Shown piece by piece: positions 19,063-27,726 of a DNA stretch of 64,000 bases. The DNA lies in the NCBI RefSeq assembly GCF_001708445.1, contig NZ_CP015637.1:2233001-2297000 (forward strand), given 5' to 3'. This stretch comes from Pseudomonas fluorescens (GTDB lineage Bacteria > Pseudomonadota > Gammaproteobacteria > Pseudomonadales > Pseudomonadaceae). Within the stretch, counting starts at the first letter, position 1. The number at the start of each line of letters is the position of its first letter. The notes under the pieces were generated by a model. It saw only the letters and a list, made by a program, of their open reading frames with translations, ran no database searches and was not told the DNA's origin. Made by a program: the position numbers and the translations under genes.

Positions 19063-19721
19063 GTACTGCTTCTGAACCCCGTATCAGCCTGCTCGGCTCC
19101 ACGGCGCTGTTGTTCGAAGCGCCGGGCGAGCTCGACCTGGCACCGCAGCAACGCATCTGGAGCCTGGCCTTGCAGGCCGGTACATGGCCCGAGATCCAGG
19201 AGGCGGTGCCCGGCATGAACAACCTGATGCTTACGTTCCTCCAGCCGCCGCGCAACCTTGAGCGAGTGTGCGAACGTTTGCTGCACGCCTGGGACAACTG
19301 TCCGCCATTGCCCCTCGAAGGGCGCATCGTCGAGTTGCCGGTGGTGTACGGCGGCGAGTTCGGCCCGCACATGGCGGACGTGGTGGCGCACACCGGGCTG
19401 GACATCGAAACCATCGCCAACCTGCATTGCGAACCGCTGTACCCGGTGTACGCCTTGGGCAGCCACCCGGGTTATTGCTACCTGGGCGGCATGGATGCGC
19501 GCCTCGCTACACCACGGCGCCAGGTGCCGGTGATCAGCATCGCTGCTGGCTCCGTGTCGATTGGTGGGGTGCAGACCGGGGTATCCGCCTCGGCCGGCCC
19601 CAGCGGTTGGAACACCATCGGCCGCACCGAGATGGTCTTTTTCGACCCGACCCAAAACCCGCCGGCGATGCTGCGGCCGGGTGACATGTTGCGCTTGCGT
19701 ATCGAGAGGATCATTCGATGA
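19059..19721 (+). CDS. pxpB: 5-oxoprolinase subunit PxpB (KipI / allophanate hydrolase subunit 1 family)
   Basis: A 220-residue protein of the KipI/PxpB family with its hallmark segments [39 protein letters not shown] and [20 protein letters not shown]. With PxpA and PxpC it forms the ATP-dependent bacterial 5-oxoprolinase that opens pyroglutamate to glutamate. Some relatives act instead as allophanate-hydrolase or carboxylase-like subunits, so the ring-opening substrate here could be another lactam. Overlaps both neighbours by four bases. Confidence 0.88.
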   Translation: MSTASEPRISLLGSTALLFEAPGELDLAPQQRIWSLALQAGTWPEIQEAVPGMNNLMLTFLQPPRNLERVCERLLHAWDNCPPLPLEGRIVELPVVYGGEFGPHMADVVAHTGLDIETIANLHCEPLYPVYALGSHPGYCYLGGMDARLATPRRQVPVISIAAGSVSIGGVQTGVSASAGPSGWNTIGRTEMVFFDPTQNPPAMLRPGDMLRLRIERIIR

Positions 19722-20689
19722 TCGAGATTGTATCGACTACCGCCCTGGCCACCGTGCAGGACTTCGGGCGCTTCGGCAGCCTGGGTTACGGCGTGGGCAC
19801 TTCCGGTGCCATGGACCCTTTGGCGCTGGCGCTGGGCAACCTGTTGCTGGGTAATCCCGAGGACGCCGCAGCCATCGAGATTCCGATGTTCGCGTTCGAC
19901 GTGCGGTTTATCCAGGACTGTGCCTTCGCCGTGACCGGCGCCGCCTGCGAAGCCAGTCTCGACGGCCAGCCCTTGCCGCCGAACTGGGTGGCGCAGGCGC
20001 GGGAAGGCCAAGTGTTGAGCCTGGGTTACCCGAGTTCCGGCAGTCGCGCCTACCTGTGCCTGCCCGGAGGCGTCGACGTGCCCTCGGTGCTCGGCTCGCG
20101 CAGCACCCAATTGCGCGGCGAATTTGGTGGTTTGCACGGCCGGGCCTTGCAACAGGGCGACCGCCTGGCTGTGTTGCGCCCTGGGGTGAGCACGCAGCCA
20201 ACGGATTTCGGTGTTGTTTCACCGAGCCAGGCGCTGCCCTTGCAGTGCGACGGCTTGCCGGCCATGCGCGTGCTGCCGGCGGCGGAGTATGCGGGCTTTA
20301 CGGATGAGTCTCGCGCGGCGTTTTGGGCCGGCGAGTGGAAGGTCACCCCCCAGAGCAACCGCTACGGCTACCGCCTCGAGGGCGCACCGATCCTGCCCAA
20401 GGTGCCGATGGAAATCCGCTCCCACGGCATCGTCCCCGGCGTGATCCAGGTGCCCCATGGCGGCCAGCCGATTATCCAGATGCGTGATGCGCAACCCAGC
20501 GGCGGCTACCCCAAATTCGGCACGGTGATCGAGGCCGACCTGTGGCGACTCGGCCAGGCGCCCATCGGCAGCAACGTGCGGTTTATCGAGTGCAGCTACG
20601 CCGAGGCCGTTGCGGCCCTGGCAGACAATCAGCGCTATCTCGTGGAGGTCCGCCGTCTGGTCGACCTGCACGGGCTGGCTTCGCGTTAA
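19718..20689 (+). CDS. pxpC: 5-oxoprolinase subunit PxpC (biotin-dependent carboxyltransferase-like)
   Basis: A 323-residue protein with the family opening TVQDFGRFGSLGYGVGTSGA and MDPLALALGNLLLGNPEDAA, and the later EIRSHGIVPGVIQVPHGGQP motif. It is the KipA/PxpC partner of PxpB and is also called a biotin-dependent carboxyltransferase because the same fold occurs in urea carboxylase. Here it sits directly downstream of a biotin carrier and biotin carboxylase, making a real carboxyl-transfer role worth considering. ATGA overlap with pxpB. Confidence 0.88.
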   Translation: MIEIVSTTALATVQDFGRFGSLGYGVGTSGAMDPLALALGNLLLGNPEDAAAIEIPMFAFDVRFIQDCAFAVTGAACEASLDGQPLPPNWVAQAREGQVLSLGYPSSGSRAYLCLPGGVDVPSVLGSRSTQLRGEFGGLHGRALQQGDRLAVLRPGVSTQPTDFGVVSPSQALPLQCDGLPAMRVLPAAEYAGFTDESRAAFWAGEWKVTPQSNRYGYRLEGAPILPKVPMEIRSHGIVPGVIQVPHGGQPIIQMRDAQPSGGYPKFGTVIEADLWRLGQAPIGSNVRFIECSYAEAVAALADNQRYLVEVRRLVDLHGLASR

Positions 20690-20700
20690 GGACATCGACC

Positions 20701-21099
20701 ATGACCAATCAAGACATCCGCCAGTTGGCGGCGTGGCTCAAGGAGACCCATCTGGCGGGGGCGGAACTGCGCCGGCCGGGCATGCACCTGGTGCTCAAGC
20801 GCGGCGACGATGCCGCGGTCGCGGTTGTTGCCGCCCCGGAGCCGGTGAAGGCAGTGGATGAGCGGTTGCTCAAGACGCCGGGACTGGGCCGCCTGCTGCT
20901 GACCCATCCCGATCAACAAGACGTGCTGGTCGCCGTCGGCAGCCCCGTGGAACAAGGTCAACTGGTGGCCTTCCTGCAAGTGGGCGAGTTGCTGTTGCCG
21001 GTGCGTAGCCAACTGGCCGGGCGGCTGGCGGCAGTGTTGACCCCGTGTGGCAGCACCGTCGGTTATGGCGAGGCGTTCATGCGCCTGGCCACGGCATAA
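20701..21099 (+). CDS. biotin-carrier-like protein lacking the biotin lysine
   Basis: A 132-residue protein starting MTNQDIRQLAAWLKETHLAG, laid out like the carrier at 17254: an N-terminal helical region, a linker, and a biotinyl-type fold (VLVAVGSPVEQGQLVAFLQV). Where the first carrier has EAMKM, this one reads QVGEL, so the biotin lysine is replaced by Glu96. It cannot be biotinylated at the usual place. The frame is intact and sits 11 bases after pxpC, so it looks like a maintained paralogue, perhaps a structural subunit or inhibitor, rather than debris. Confidence 0.8.
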   Translation: MTNQDIRQLAAWLKETHLAGAELRRPGMHLVLKRGDDAAVAVVAAPEPVKAVDERLLKTPGLGRLLLTHPDQQDVLVAVGSPVEQGQLVAFLQVGELLLPVRSQLAGRLAAVLTPCGSTVGYGEAFMRLATA

Positions 21100-21115
21100 A
21101 GGAAGAGGGCTGGTG

Positions 21116-21889
21116 ATGAAGATCGATTTGAATGCGGACCTGGGAGAGGGCTTCGGGCCTTGGCGCATGGGCGAGGATGAGGCATTGCTCAGCCTGATTT
21201 CCTCGGCCAACGTGGCCTGCGGTTTCCATGCCGGTGACCCGCTGATCATGGACACCACGGTGCGCCAGGCCAAGGCTGGCGGCATCGACCTCGGTGCGCA
21301 TGTGGGTTTCCCCGACCTGATGGGCTTCGGTCGGCGGCAGATGAACATCGAGCTCAAGGAACTGACCACCTACGTGATCTACCAACTTGGTGCGCTGGCC
21401 GGTATGGCGGCGGTCAATGGCCACCGCATGACGCACATGAGCTTTCACGGGGCGCTCGGCAACCGGGTTGCGGCCGATGCGGCGCTGGCCGGGCCGTTGG
21501 TACGGGCCGTGGCGGCGTTCGACCCGACGCTGATCATCAGTTCCTCCAGCAGCCGCGCCATCGAAGGCGCCGCCGAACACTGCGGGCTGCGCGTGGCCAC
21601 GACCTTCCTGGCCGACCGGGCCTATGACGATGACTGCCTGCTGGTGCCGCGCGCTGTGGTCGGGTCCGTGATCAAGGAGCCGGCGGCGGTCTTGCAACGG
21701 GTTCGCCAATTGCTGGAGGAGGGCACCGTGACCAGCCTCAATGGCAAGCGGATCGCGGTGCCGGCCCATTCGATCCTGCTGCACGGCGATACCCCCGGCG
21801 CAGTGGAACTGGCGCGCACCATACGGCGCGAAATCGAACAGGCGGGTGGTTGCATCACGCCGATTTCGCAGCTGCTGGCGACGTCATAA
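21116..21889 (+). CDS. pxpA: 5-oxoprolinase subunit PxpA (LamB/YcsF family)
   Basis: A 257-residue protein starting MKIDLNADLGEGFGPWRMGE, the diagnostic YcsF/PxpA N-terminus, followed by SSANVACGFHAGDP, GGIDLGAHVGFPDLMGFGRR and a C-terminal SILLHGDTPGAVELA. It supplies the metal-dependent catalytic subunit of bacterial 5-oxoprolinase. In most relatives the N-terminal stretch contains an Asp-Leu-Gly-Glu cluster, present here. It completes a pxpBC-carrier-pxpA set. The stop codon lies inside the ATA-N9-TAT site that precedes the next gene. Confidence 0.92.
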   Translation: MKIDLNADLGEGFGPWRMGEDEALLSLISSANVACGFHAGDPLIMDTTVRQAKAGGIDLGAHVGFPDLMGFGRRQMNIELKELTTYVIYQLGALAGMAAVNGHRMTHMSFHGALGNRVAADAALAGPLVRAVAAFDPTLIISSSSSRAIEGAAEHCGLRVATTFLADRAYDDDCLLVPRAVVGSVIKEPAAVLQRVRQLLEEGTVTSLNGKRIAVPAHSILLHGDTPGAVELARTIRREIEQAGGCITPISQLLATS

Positions 21890-21949
21890 GCAGGGCTTAT
21901 TGCCACACAGCCATTCCGTCTTGGTCGCCGACGCCCAGGCTGGATAGAG
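21886..21949 (+). promoter_or_regulatory. candidate Nac-type activated promoter for the SDR gene
   Basis: ATAAGCAGGGCTTAT at 21886-21900 fits ATA-N9-TAT, with TTGGTC at 21921-21926, a 17-base gap and ATAGAG at 21944-21949. The centre-to--35 distance is 28 bases, identical to the copy at 17146, and the CGTCTTGGTCG stretch is shared. This suggests a second promoter inside the operon under the same regulator. Confidence 0.6.
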
Positions 21950-22003
21950 TCAAAGACATCGCGATCACGGGAGTGATCAGCACACGTACATGAGGACACC
22001 GAC

Positions 22004-22756
22004 ATGCCATTTTCAGACTACCAAACCGCGTTGGTCACCGGCGCTTCTTCCGGGATTGGCGCCGCTGTGGTCGAACGCCTGTGCCAGGAAGGCGTTCAGG
22101 TACATGCCCTGGCCCGCAGTGCCGACAAGCTCGAAGCTCTCGCCGCCAAGACCGGCTGCATCGCCCACGCCATCGACGTCACTGACCTGGCCGGGCTGAC
22201 CCGTTTGTTCGCCACCCAACGCTTCGACATCCTGGTCAACAATGCCGGTGTCGATAAACCAGGCTCGATCCTCAAGGCCGACGCCGACGGCATCGACCTG
22301 CTGATCGACGTCAACCTGCGCGCGGTGCTGCACCTGGCGCGCCTGGCGTTGCCGGGGATGGTCGAGCGCGATTGCGGGCACATCATCAACATCAGCTCGA
22401 TTGCCGCAGCCTACAACTTTGGCGGCAACTCGACATACCACGCGACCAAAGCGGCGGTGAGCATGCTCTCGCGCCAGTTGCGTATCGATGCGTTCGGCAA
22501 GCGCGTGCGGGTCACCGAGATCTGCCCCGGCCGCGTTGCCACCGACATCTTTGCCCATGTGCACGGCGATTCCGAAGAGACCTACAAACGCTTTGTCGAG
22601 GGCTTCGAATTGCCGCTGGCCAAGGATATTGCCGACGCCATTGCCTTTGCGATCGCTGCGCCGATCGCAGTGAACATCGGCCACATGGAAATCACCCCGA
22701 CCTTGCAAGTACCGGGCGGGCTCTCCACCGCACGGCCCCAAGACTACCTGGGCTGA
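22004..22756 (+). CDS. short-chain dehydrogenase/reductase (classical SDR)
   Basis: A 250-residue SDR. Cofactor motif TGASSGIGAAVVERL at the N-terminus, NNAGVDKPGS, catalytic Ser in NISSIAAAYNF and Tyr/Lys in STYHATKAA. It would oxidise an alcohol or reduce a ketone with NAD(P)H; the family resembles YdfG-like 3-hydroxy acid dehydrogenases, for example serine or 3-hydroxypropionate dehydrogenases. It follows a Nac-type promoter and precedes the amino-acid ABC importer genes, so a role in handling the imported compound is likely. Confidence 0.87.
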   Translation: MPFSDYQTALVTGASSGIGAAVVERLCQEGVQVHALARSADKLEALAAKTGCIAHAIDVTDLAGLTRLFATQRFDILVNNAGVDKPGSILKADADGIDLLIDVNLRAVLHLARLALPGMVERDCGHIINISSIAAAYNFGGNSTYHATKAAVSMLSRQLRIDAFGKRVRVTEICPGRVATDIFAHVHGDSEETYKRFVEGFELPLAKDIADAIAFAIAAPIAVNIGHMEITPTLQVPGGLSTARPQDYLG

Positions 22757-22866
22757 AACCCGCCCGTTAAAAACAGAACGGACCTATCCGTCGTCGCGTC
22801 ACTCCACCACGGCCACGCCGGGTGTTTTTCAGTTCTGCCCTAGCCCAATGCCGATAGGGATTGACC

Positions 22867-23568
22867 ATGAAGCATGACTTCGATTTGGCCGCGATTCTGC
22901 AAGGCGAGTACGCCGAGCTGATCGTCAAGGGCATCGAAATGACCTTGCAGCTGGCGGTGTTCGCCTGGCTGCTGGCGATGGTCCTGGCGCTGTTGCTGGT
23001 GACCGTGCGCCTGACTGGCCACGCGCTGGCCGACCGCCTGGTGGCGGGGTACGTGTCGTATCACCGCAATGTGCCGACCCTGGTGCAACTGATGTTGTGG
23101 TACTTCGGCGTGCCGACCTTGCTCAATGAGTCCACGCAACTGTGGCTGGCCAACCACAACACCGAATACCTGTTCTCGGTGATCGCCCTGGGGCTGTGCC
23201 AGGCCGCGTATTTCTGTGAAGACATCCGCAGTGGCCTGCGTGCGATTCCCGCCGGGCAGACAGAAGCTTCCAGGGCCCTGGGCCTGGGCTACGTGCGCTC
23301 GATGCGCTACGTCATCCTGCCCCAAGGCGTGCGCAACTGCCTGCCGTCGTTGATCAACCACACGGTGCTTCTGTTCAAGAACACCAGCCTGGCCATGGCC
23401 ATCGGCGTGATGGAACTGACCTACGCCACCCGCGAAGTGGAGAACTACACGTTCCGTACCTTCGAGTCGTACCTGGTGGCCACGCTGTTTTACCTGGTGT
23501 TTTCCCTGCTGCTGATGGGCGCCGGAGCATTGCTTGCCCGGCACTTCAGCAAAGCCCTGGCGAGGTAG
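22867..23568 (+). CDS. polar amino acid ABC transporter permease (1)
   Basis: A 233-residue His/Glu/Gln-type permease starting MKHDFDLAAIL. The family N-terminus (LIVKGIEMTLQLAVFAWLLA) and the EAA loop [20 protein letters not shown] are present with about five membrane helices. It forms one half of the inner-membrane channel with the permease encoded seven bases downstream. The gene arrangement permease-permease-ATPase-binding protein matches GltJK or AotQM type importers. Confidence 0.92.
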   Translation: MKHDFDLAAILQGEYAELIVKGIEMTLQLAVFAWLLAMVLALLLVTVRLTGHALADRLVAGYVSYHRNVPTLVQLMLWYFGVPTLLNESTQLWLANHNTEYLFSVIALGLCQAAYFCEDIRSGLRAIPAGQTEASRALGLGYVRSMRYVILPQGVRNCLPSLINHTVLLFKNTSLAMAIGVMELTYATREVENYTFRTFESYLVATLFYLVFSLLLMGAGALLARHFSKALAR

Positions 23569-23574
23569 ACGGCG

Positions 23575-24318
23575 ATGTTCGATATCTTCTCGATCGTGCA
23601 GCAAAACTGGACGCTATTCCTCATCGGCCAGTACCCCCACGGCCCCTTGGGCGGGCTGGCGAGCACCCTGATCCTGGCGGCGCTGGCGCTGTTGCTGGCG
23701 TTCCCGTTCGGCCTGTTGCTGGCGCTGGCGCGGGTCTCGCCATGGAAAGGCCTGCGCCTGGTCGCCACGGTGTGGGTCTACGTGTTGCGCGGCATTCCAC
23801 TGCTGATGGTGATCTTCTGGACTTACTTCCTGGTGCCCTTGTTGATTGGGCATAACATCACCGGGTTCATGACCATGCTGTGCACCCTGGTGATCTACCA
23901 GAGCGCCTACCTGTGCGAAATCATTCGTGGCGGCATCCAGGCGCTGCCGGCCGGGCAGTACGAAGCCTCCCGCGCCCTGGGCCTGGGCTATGTGCGCACC
24001 ACGGTGTGGGTGATCCTGCCGCAGGCGCTGTACAACGCGCTGCCCAGCCTGATCAGCCAGTTCATCTCGATCATCAAGGAAACCTCCCTGGGCTATGTGA
24101 TCAACGTCCAGGAAGTGACCTTCGCCGCCAACCAGGTCAACAACCAACTGCTGACCAAGCCGTTCCAGGTGTTTTTCATCCTGGCGATCATCTACTACCT
24201 GCTCTGTTTCGGCCTGACCCACCTGGCCGGTTGGGTCGAGCGCCGCATCGCGCGCAAGCGCCTGGGCAATGGCGGGCAAACCGTGTCGAGCGGGCCGTTG
24301 CTGGCCACTGATAATTGA
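23575..24318 (+). CDS. polar amino acid ABC transporter permease (2)
   Basis: A 247-residue permease of the same family as its neighbour, with [20 protein letters not shown] near the N-terminus and the EAA loop [20 protein letters not shown], which contacts the ATPase. The C-terminal tail after the last helix ([14 protein letters not shown]) is cytoplasmic. It pairs with the upstream permease to form the channel. Confidence 0.92.
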   Translation: MFDIFSIVQQNWTLFLIGQYPHGPLGGLASTLILAALALLLAFPFGLLLALARVSPWKGLRLVATVWVYVLRGIPLLMVIFWTYFLVPLLIGHNITGFMTMLCTLVIYQSAYLCEIIRGGIQALPAGQYEASRALGLGYVRTTVWVILPQALYNALPSLISQFISIIKETSLGYVINVQEVTFAANQVNNQLLTKPFQVFFILAIIYYLLCFGLTHLAGWVERRIARKRLGNGGQTVSSGPLLATDN

Positions 24319-24332
24319 AGAGGGCTGCGTCC

Positions 24333-25070
24333 ATGCATCCAATGATCATGTTTTCGAAAATCAATAAATGGTACGGCGAGTACCAGGCGCTCACCGACAT
24401 CACCGCCGAGGTTCAGCCTGGGGAAGTGGTGGTGCTGTGTGGCCCCTCGGGTTCGGGCAAGTCGACCTTGATTCGCACGGTCAATCGCCTGGAAGACATC
24501 CAGAACGGCCAGATCCTGTTCGATGGCCAGGACGTGCATGGCACCGACGCGCAGATCAACCGCCTGCGCAGCCGGGTCGGCTTTGTGTTCCAGAGCTTCA
24601 ACTTGTTCCCCCACCTCTCGGTGCTGGAAAACATCACCCTCGCACCGAACAAGCTGCGCAACCTCAAGGGCGCGGCGGCCAAGCAAAAAGCCATGGAGTT
24701 GCTCGACCGTGTTGGCCTGGCCCACAAGGCTGGGGCGTATCCGGCGCAGCTCTCCGGCGGTCAGCAGCAACGCGTGGCGATTGCTCGCGCGCTGGCCATG
24801 GAGCCCCCGGTGATGCTGTTCGACGAGCCCACCAGCGCCCTCGACCCGGAAATGGTCGGTGAAGTGTTGAACGTGATGAAGGGCCTGGCCAAGGACGGCA
24901 TGACCATGATGTGCGTGACCCACGAGATGAACTTCGCCCGTGAAGTCGCCGACACCATCTGGTTCATGGACGCCGGTCAGATTCTGGAAAAGAGCAAGCC
25001 CGAAGCGTTTTTCGTGCAGCCCTCGCACCCGCGAGCCCAACGTTTTATCGCCGACCTGCGGGCCCACTGA
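24333..25070 (+). CDS. polar amino acid ABC transporter ATP-binding protein
   Basis: A 245-residue ATPase of the GlnQ/HisP group. I start it at ATG 24333 ([20 protein letters not shown]), which has GAAGAGGG upstream; an in-frame TTG at 24315 is less likely. Walker [10 protein letters not shown], signature [17 protein letters not shown], Walker [16 protein letters not shown] and the switch His in CVTHEMNFA are all intact. It powers the importer formed with the two permeases and the binding protein that follows. Confidence 0.94.
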   Translation: MHPMIMFSKINKWYGEYQALTDITAEVQPGEVVVLCGPSGSGKSTLIRTVNRLEDIQNGQILFDGQDVHGTDAQINRLRSRVGFVFQSFNLFPHLSVLENITLAPNKLRNLKGAAAKQKAMELLDRVGLAHKAGAYPAQLSGGQQQRVAIARALAMEPPVMLFDEPTSALDPEMVGEVLNVMKGLAKDGMTMMCVTHEMNFAREVADTIWFMDAGQILEKSKPEAFFVQPSHPRAQRFIADLRAH

Positions 25071-25127
25071 GCCGCGGCGGCTTTGCGTCCTCTGCCATTT
25101 CGATTGACCACGTTCAGGAGTTTTTCC

Positions 25128-25961
25128 ATGGGTATGAAGCATCTGTTTATTGCACTGGCCTTGGCCCCTTTGGCCGTCGCGGTGGCGCAGGCCGACCAAT
25201 TGAGCGACATCATGGCCAAGAAGTCGTTGAGCTGCGGTGTGTACGCCGACGTGCCACCGTTCTCCGCACCCGACCCGACAACCCGCGAACTGGTGGGCAT
25301 GGACGTCGATCTGTGCAAGGCATTGGCCAAGACCATGGGCGTGGCGCTGGAGCTCAAGCCGCTGTCCGTGGAAGCGCGGATCCCGGAAGTGAAGATGGGG
25401 CGTGTCGACGTGATTTTCGCCAACCTGGCCTACACCAAGACCCGCGCCGAACAGATCCAGTTCAGCGACCCGTACTACATCGCCAAGGAAACCCTGGTGG
25501 TGCGCACGGCCAACGCCGACCAGCCGAAAAGCTTCTTCAAGGACAAGCGCATCAGCTCCACCAAGGGGTCCACGTCCGAGCAGTCGATCCGCATCGCCGG
25601 CGCCACGCCGGTCACGTTCCAGGACACCGGTTCGGCCTACATGGCCCTGCAACAGAACAAGGTAGTGGGGCTGGTGACCAACACCATGACCGCGCTCAAA
25701 CTGGTCAACCAGGCCAAGGCCAGTGGTGTCGAGTTGGCGTTGGCCAAGGAGCCGATGGCCCTCGAGCCGATTGGCGCCGGCATGCGCCGCGACGAACCGG
25801 CCTTCCTGGCCAAGGTCAACGCATCGCTGATGGCAATGGAGAAAGCTGGAGAGATCGACGCGATCTGGGATCGCTGGATCGGGCCGAACACGGAGTACAA
25901 GATGGTGCGTGAAGACAAGGTGCAAAGCCTGAGCGCACTGAAATTCGACCCGCTGCCGTAG
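25128..25961 (+). CDS. polar amino acid ABC transporter substrate-binding protein
   Basis: A 277-residue periplasmic binding protein with a signal peptide (MGMKHLFIALALAPLAVAVA, cleavage after AQA). The mature part has the type-2 binding fold of family 3: LVGMDVDLCKALAKTMGVAL, EARIPEVKMGRVDVIFANLA, SDPYYIAKETLVV. The Asp in GMDVD and the Arg in the ligand loop are the usual contacts for an amino-acid carboxylate and amine. It completes the importer operon. The ligand may be pyroglutamate or another nitrogen compound used by the operon upstream; that is inference. Confidence 0.9.
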   Translation: MGMKHLFIALALAPLAVAVAQADQLSDIMAKKSLSCGVYADVPPFSAPDPTTRELVGMDVDLCKALAKTMGVALELKPLSVEARIPEVKMGRVDVIFANLAYTKTRAEQIQFSDPYYIAKETLVVRTANADQPKSFFKDKRISSTKGSTSEQSIRIAGATPVTFQDTGSAYMALQQNKVVGLVTNTMTALKLVNQAKASGVELALAKEPMALEPIGAGMRRDEPAFLAKVNASLMAMEKAGEIDAIWDRWIGPNTEYKMVREDKVQSLSALKFDPLP

Positions 25962-26112
25962 GCGCAACTCCGGCGATCGAACGCCGCAGCAGTGGGCCCG
26001 CTGCTGCTGGAGGTTTCATCGCCTGCCCGTGCATTACCGCCGCTTCGCTGACGTCCGCCGGCTCCCACGGGGCGCCGGTAGTGTTTGATCAATCCCTGGG
26101 CCGGCGCGTCGA

Positions 26113-26352
26113 TCAAGTGCGCATCGCGCGCCTGATTCGCATCCACTCTCGATAGGCGGCGGTACGCTGGGCATCAGCGATTTGCTTGGCTTGGACAAAG
26201 TGCGCCCAGGTTGTCGAGTCGCCGTTGTAGGACTCGATAAGTGCGTAAGCCTTGGCCTCCAGGCGATCGGCTTCGAAGAACATTGCGGTGTTCTCGGCGA
26301 TGGTGTCATCCCAGGTCTGTGTTGCCGTGTCGCTAAGCGCATGTCCATTCAT
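26113..26352 (-). CDS. hypothetical small protein
   Basis: A 79-residue, mainly helical and charged protein, MNGHALSDTATQTWDDTIAE at its N-terminus, rich in Ala and ending REWMRIRRAMRT. No signal peptide or membrane helix. A GGAG ribosome site lies about eight bases before the ATG. It stands alone between the ABC importer and a REPIN, both strands otherwise empty. I do not recognise the family. The coding call rests on the start context and protein-like composition only. Confidence 0.5.
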   Translation of the reverse strand: MNGHALSDTATQTWDDTIAENTAMFFEADRLEAKAYALIESYNGDSTTWAHFVQAKQIADAQRTAAYREWMRIRRAMRT

Positions 26353-26465
26353 TGTGTGACTCCTTGCGTTTATTGGATGCCTCCTGAGGCCCCTGAACTC
26401 AATGAGTTTGAGTGCTCAAGAAGATTCAAAAAAAATCCCTGACCATTCGATGAACGAGCGGGCAC

Positions 26466-26626
26466 GCCCTAATGCCGTTCAGTTAAGGCTTTTTTGTAGG
26501 AGCGAGCTTGCTCGCGAAGAACTCACAGGCGCCGCGTTCACTCAGGAAACACGCGTTATCGTTGACGTTTTTCGCGAGCAAGCTCGCTCCTACAGAAGGC
26601 GATGTACGCTTAACTGAATTCAGGGG
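26466..26626. repeat. REPIN with long outer flanks (copy A)
   Basis: Two inverted REP arms (TAGGAGCGAGCTTGCTCGCG at 26497 and its complement ending at 26592) surround a 50-base spacer. Outside them are further flanks, GCCCTAATGCC plus GTTCAGTTAAGG on the left and a CTTAACTGAA-containing complement on the right. The same flanks occur at 58328-58569, but the spacer between the arms is inverted there. It fills most of the 306 bases between 26352 and 26659, where no gene was seen. Confidence 0.85.
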
Positions 26627-26658
26627 CGCGCCAACGTTGTGTAGATACCTCGCAAAAC

Positions 26659-27726
26659 TCAGCGGGGGCTGAGGGCCGCCGGTTTTTTCAGCACATGGGC
26701 CATGCCCACCGTGCTGAGATACACCACGCTGCCTGGGTTTGGCGCTTGCAGGCCCGAGCTGCGCACCAGGATGGCCTGGCCAGGCGCGTCCTCGCCCGGT
26801 TGTAACGCCACGGTCAGGGTGCAGGTATTGCCGCCGAATTCGCGCTCGGTGACCACGCCACGGCAGCCGGATTCGTCGGTGGTACTCAGGTGCAGTTGCT
26901 CCGGGCGCAGCATGATCTGTGCCGCACCATGATTGGCCTGGCTGTCGACCGACACGCGACCCAACGCACAGTGAGCCCAGCCCGCCTCAATCCGCGCGGG
27001 CATGACCACGGCTTCGCCGAGAAATAACGCGGTTTGTTCGTCCACGGGGTACTGATAAAGGTTCATCGGATGCCCCGATTGCACCAGGCGCCCCTGGCGC
27101 ATCACCGCCAACTGGTCGGCGAACGACAGCGCCTCACTCTGATCATGGGTGACCAGGATCGTGGTGATGTTCGCATCACTCAGCAACCGCGCCACCATCT
27201 TGCGCATGGCCGAGCGCAGGCCGGTGTCCAGTGCGGAAAACGGTTCATCCAGCAGCATCAGCCGGGGCTGTTGCGCCAAGGCCCGCGCCAGCGCCACGCG
27301 CTGCTGTTGGCCGCCGGACAGCTCGTGGGGCCAGCGCCGGGCCATGTTGGCGTCGAGGGCCACGCTGTCCATCAGTTCGGCGATGCGTTCGTGCCGTGCA
27401 GCGTGCTTGGCCGCGAGGCCGAAGCCAATGTTGTCGGCCACAGTCATGTGCGGGAACAACGCACCATCCTGCGGCACATAACCGATCTGGCGCTGGTGGG
27501 CCGGCACGGCGTGGATGTCGTCGACCAGCACCTGGCCGCTCAGGGTCAGGCTGCCGCTGTCGGGGAATTCAAAGCCGGCAATCATCCGCAGCAAGGTGGT
27601 CTTGCCGGAGCCGGAAGGCCCGACGATCACCGTGCGGCTGCCGTTGGGCACCGCCAGGCTGACGTCGGCCAAGGCCGCTTGGGTGCCGAAGGTTTTGCAA
27701 AGAGCAGTGAGTTCGAGGGCGTTCAT
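26659..27726 (-). CDS. ferric iron ABC transporter ATP-binding protein (FbpC/HitC-like)
   Basis: A 355-residue ATPase. The ATG at 27726 overlaps the permease stop (ATGA) and gives the normal N-terminus [20 protein letters not shown]; a longer frame upstream lies in the permease gene. Walker [10 protein letters not shown], signature [15 protein letters not shown], Walker [13 protein letters not shown] and a C-terminal TOBE-like regulatory domain (about 240-340). It drives ferric-ion uptake with the two genes upstream in the operon. Confidence 0.9.
   Translation of the reverse strand: MNALELTALCKTFGTQAALADVSLAVPNGSRTVIVGPSGSGKTTLLRMIAGFEFPDSGSLTLSGQVLVDDIHAVPAHQRQIGYVPQDGALFPHMTVADNIGFGLAAKHAARHERIAELMDSVALDANMARRWPHELSGGQQQRVALARALAQQPRLMLLDEPFSALDTGLRSAMRKMVARLLSDANITTILVTHDQSEALSFADQLAVMRQGRLVQSGHPMNLYQYPVDEQTALFLGEAVVMPARIEAGWAHCALGRVSVDSQANHGAAQIMLRPEQLHLSTTDESGCRGVVTEREFGGNTCTLTVALQPGEDAPGQAILVRSSGLQAPNPGSVVYLSTVGMAHVLKKPAALSPR

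Noticed and set aside
24195..25967. A 590-codon leftward open frame over the ABC ATPase and binding-protein genes
   Set aside because: The rightward frames carry complete Walker and binding-protein motifs; the antisense frame has none and overlaps both fully.
26466..26626. CRISPR-like repeat
   Set aside because: There are only two inverted arms and one spacer, not direct repeats with several spacers; it is a REPIN.
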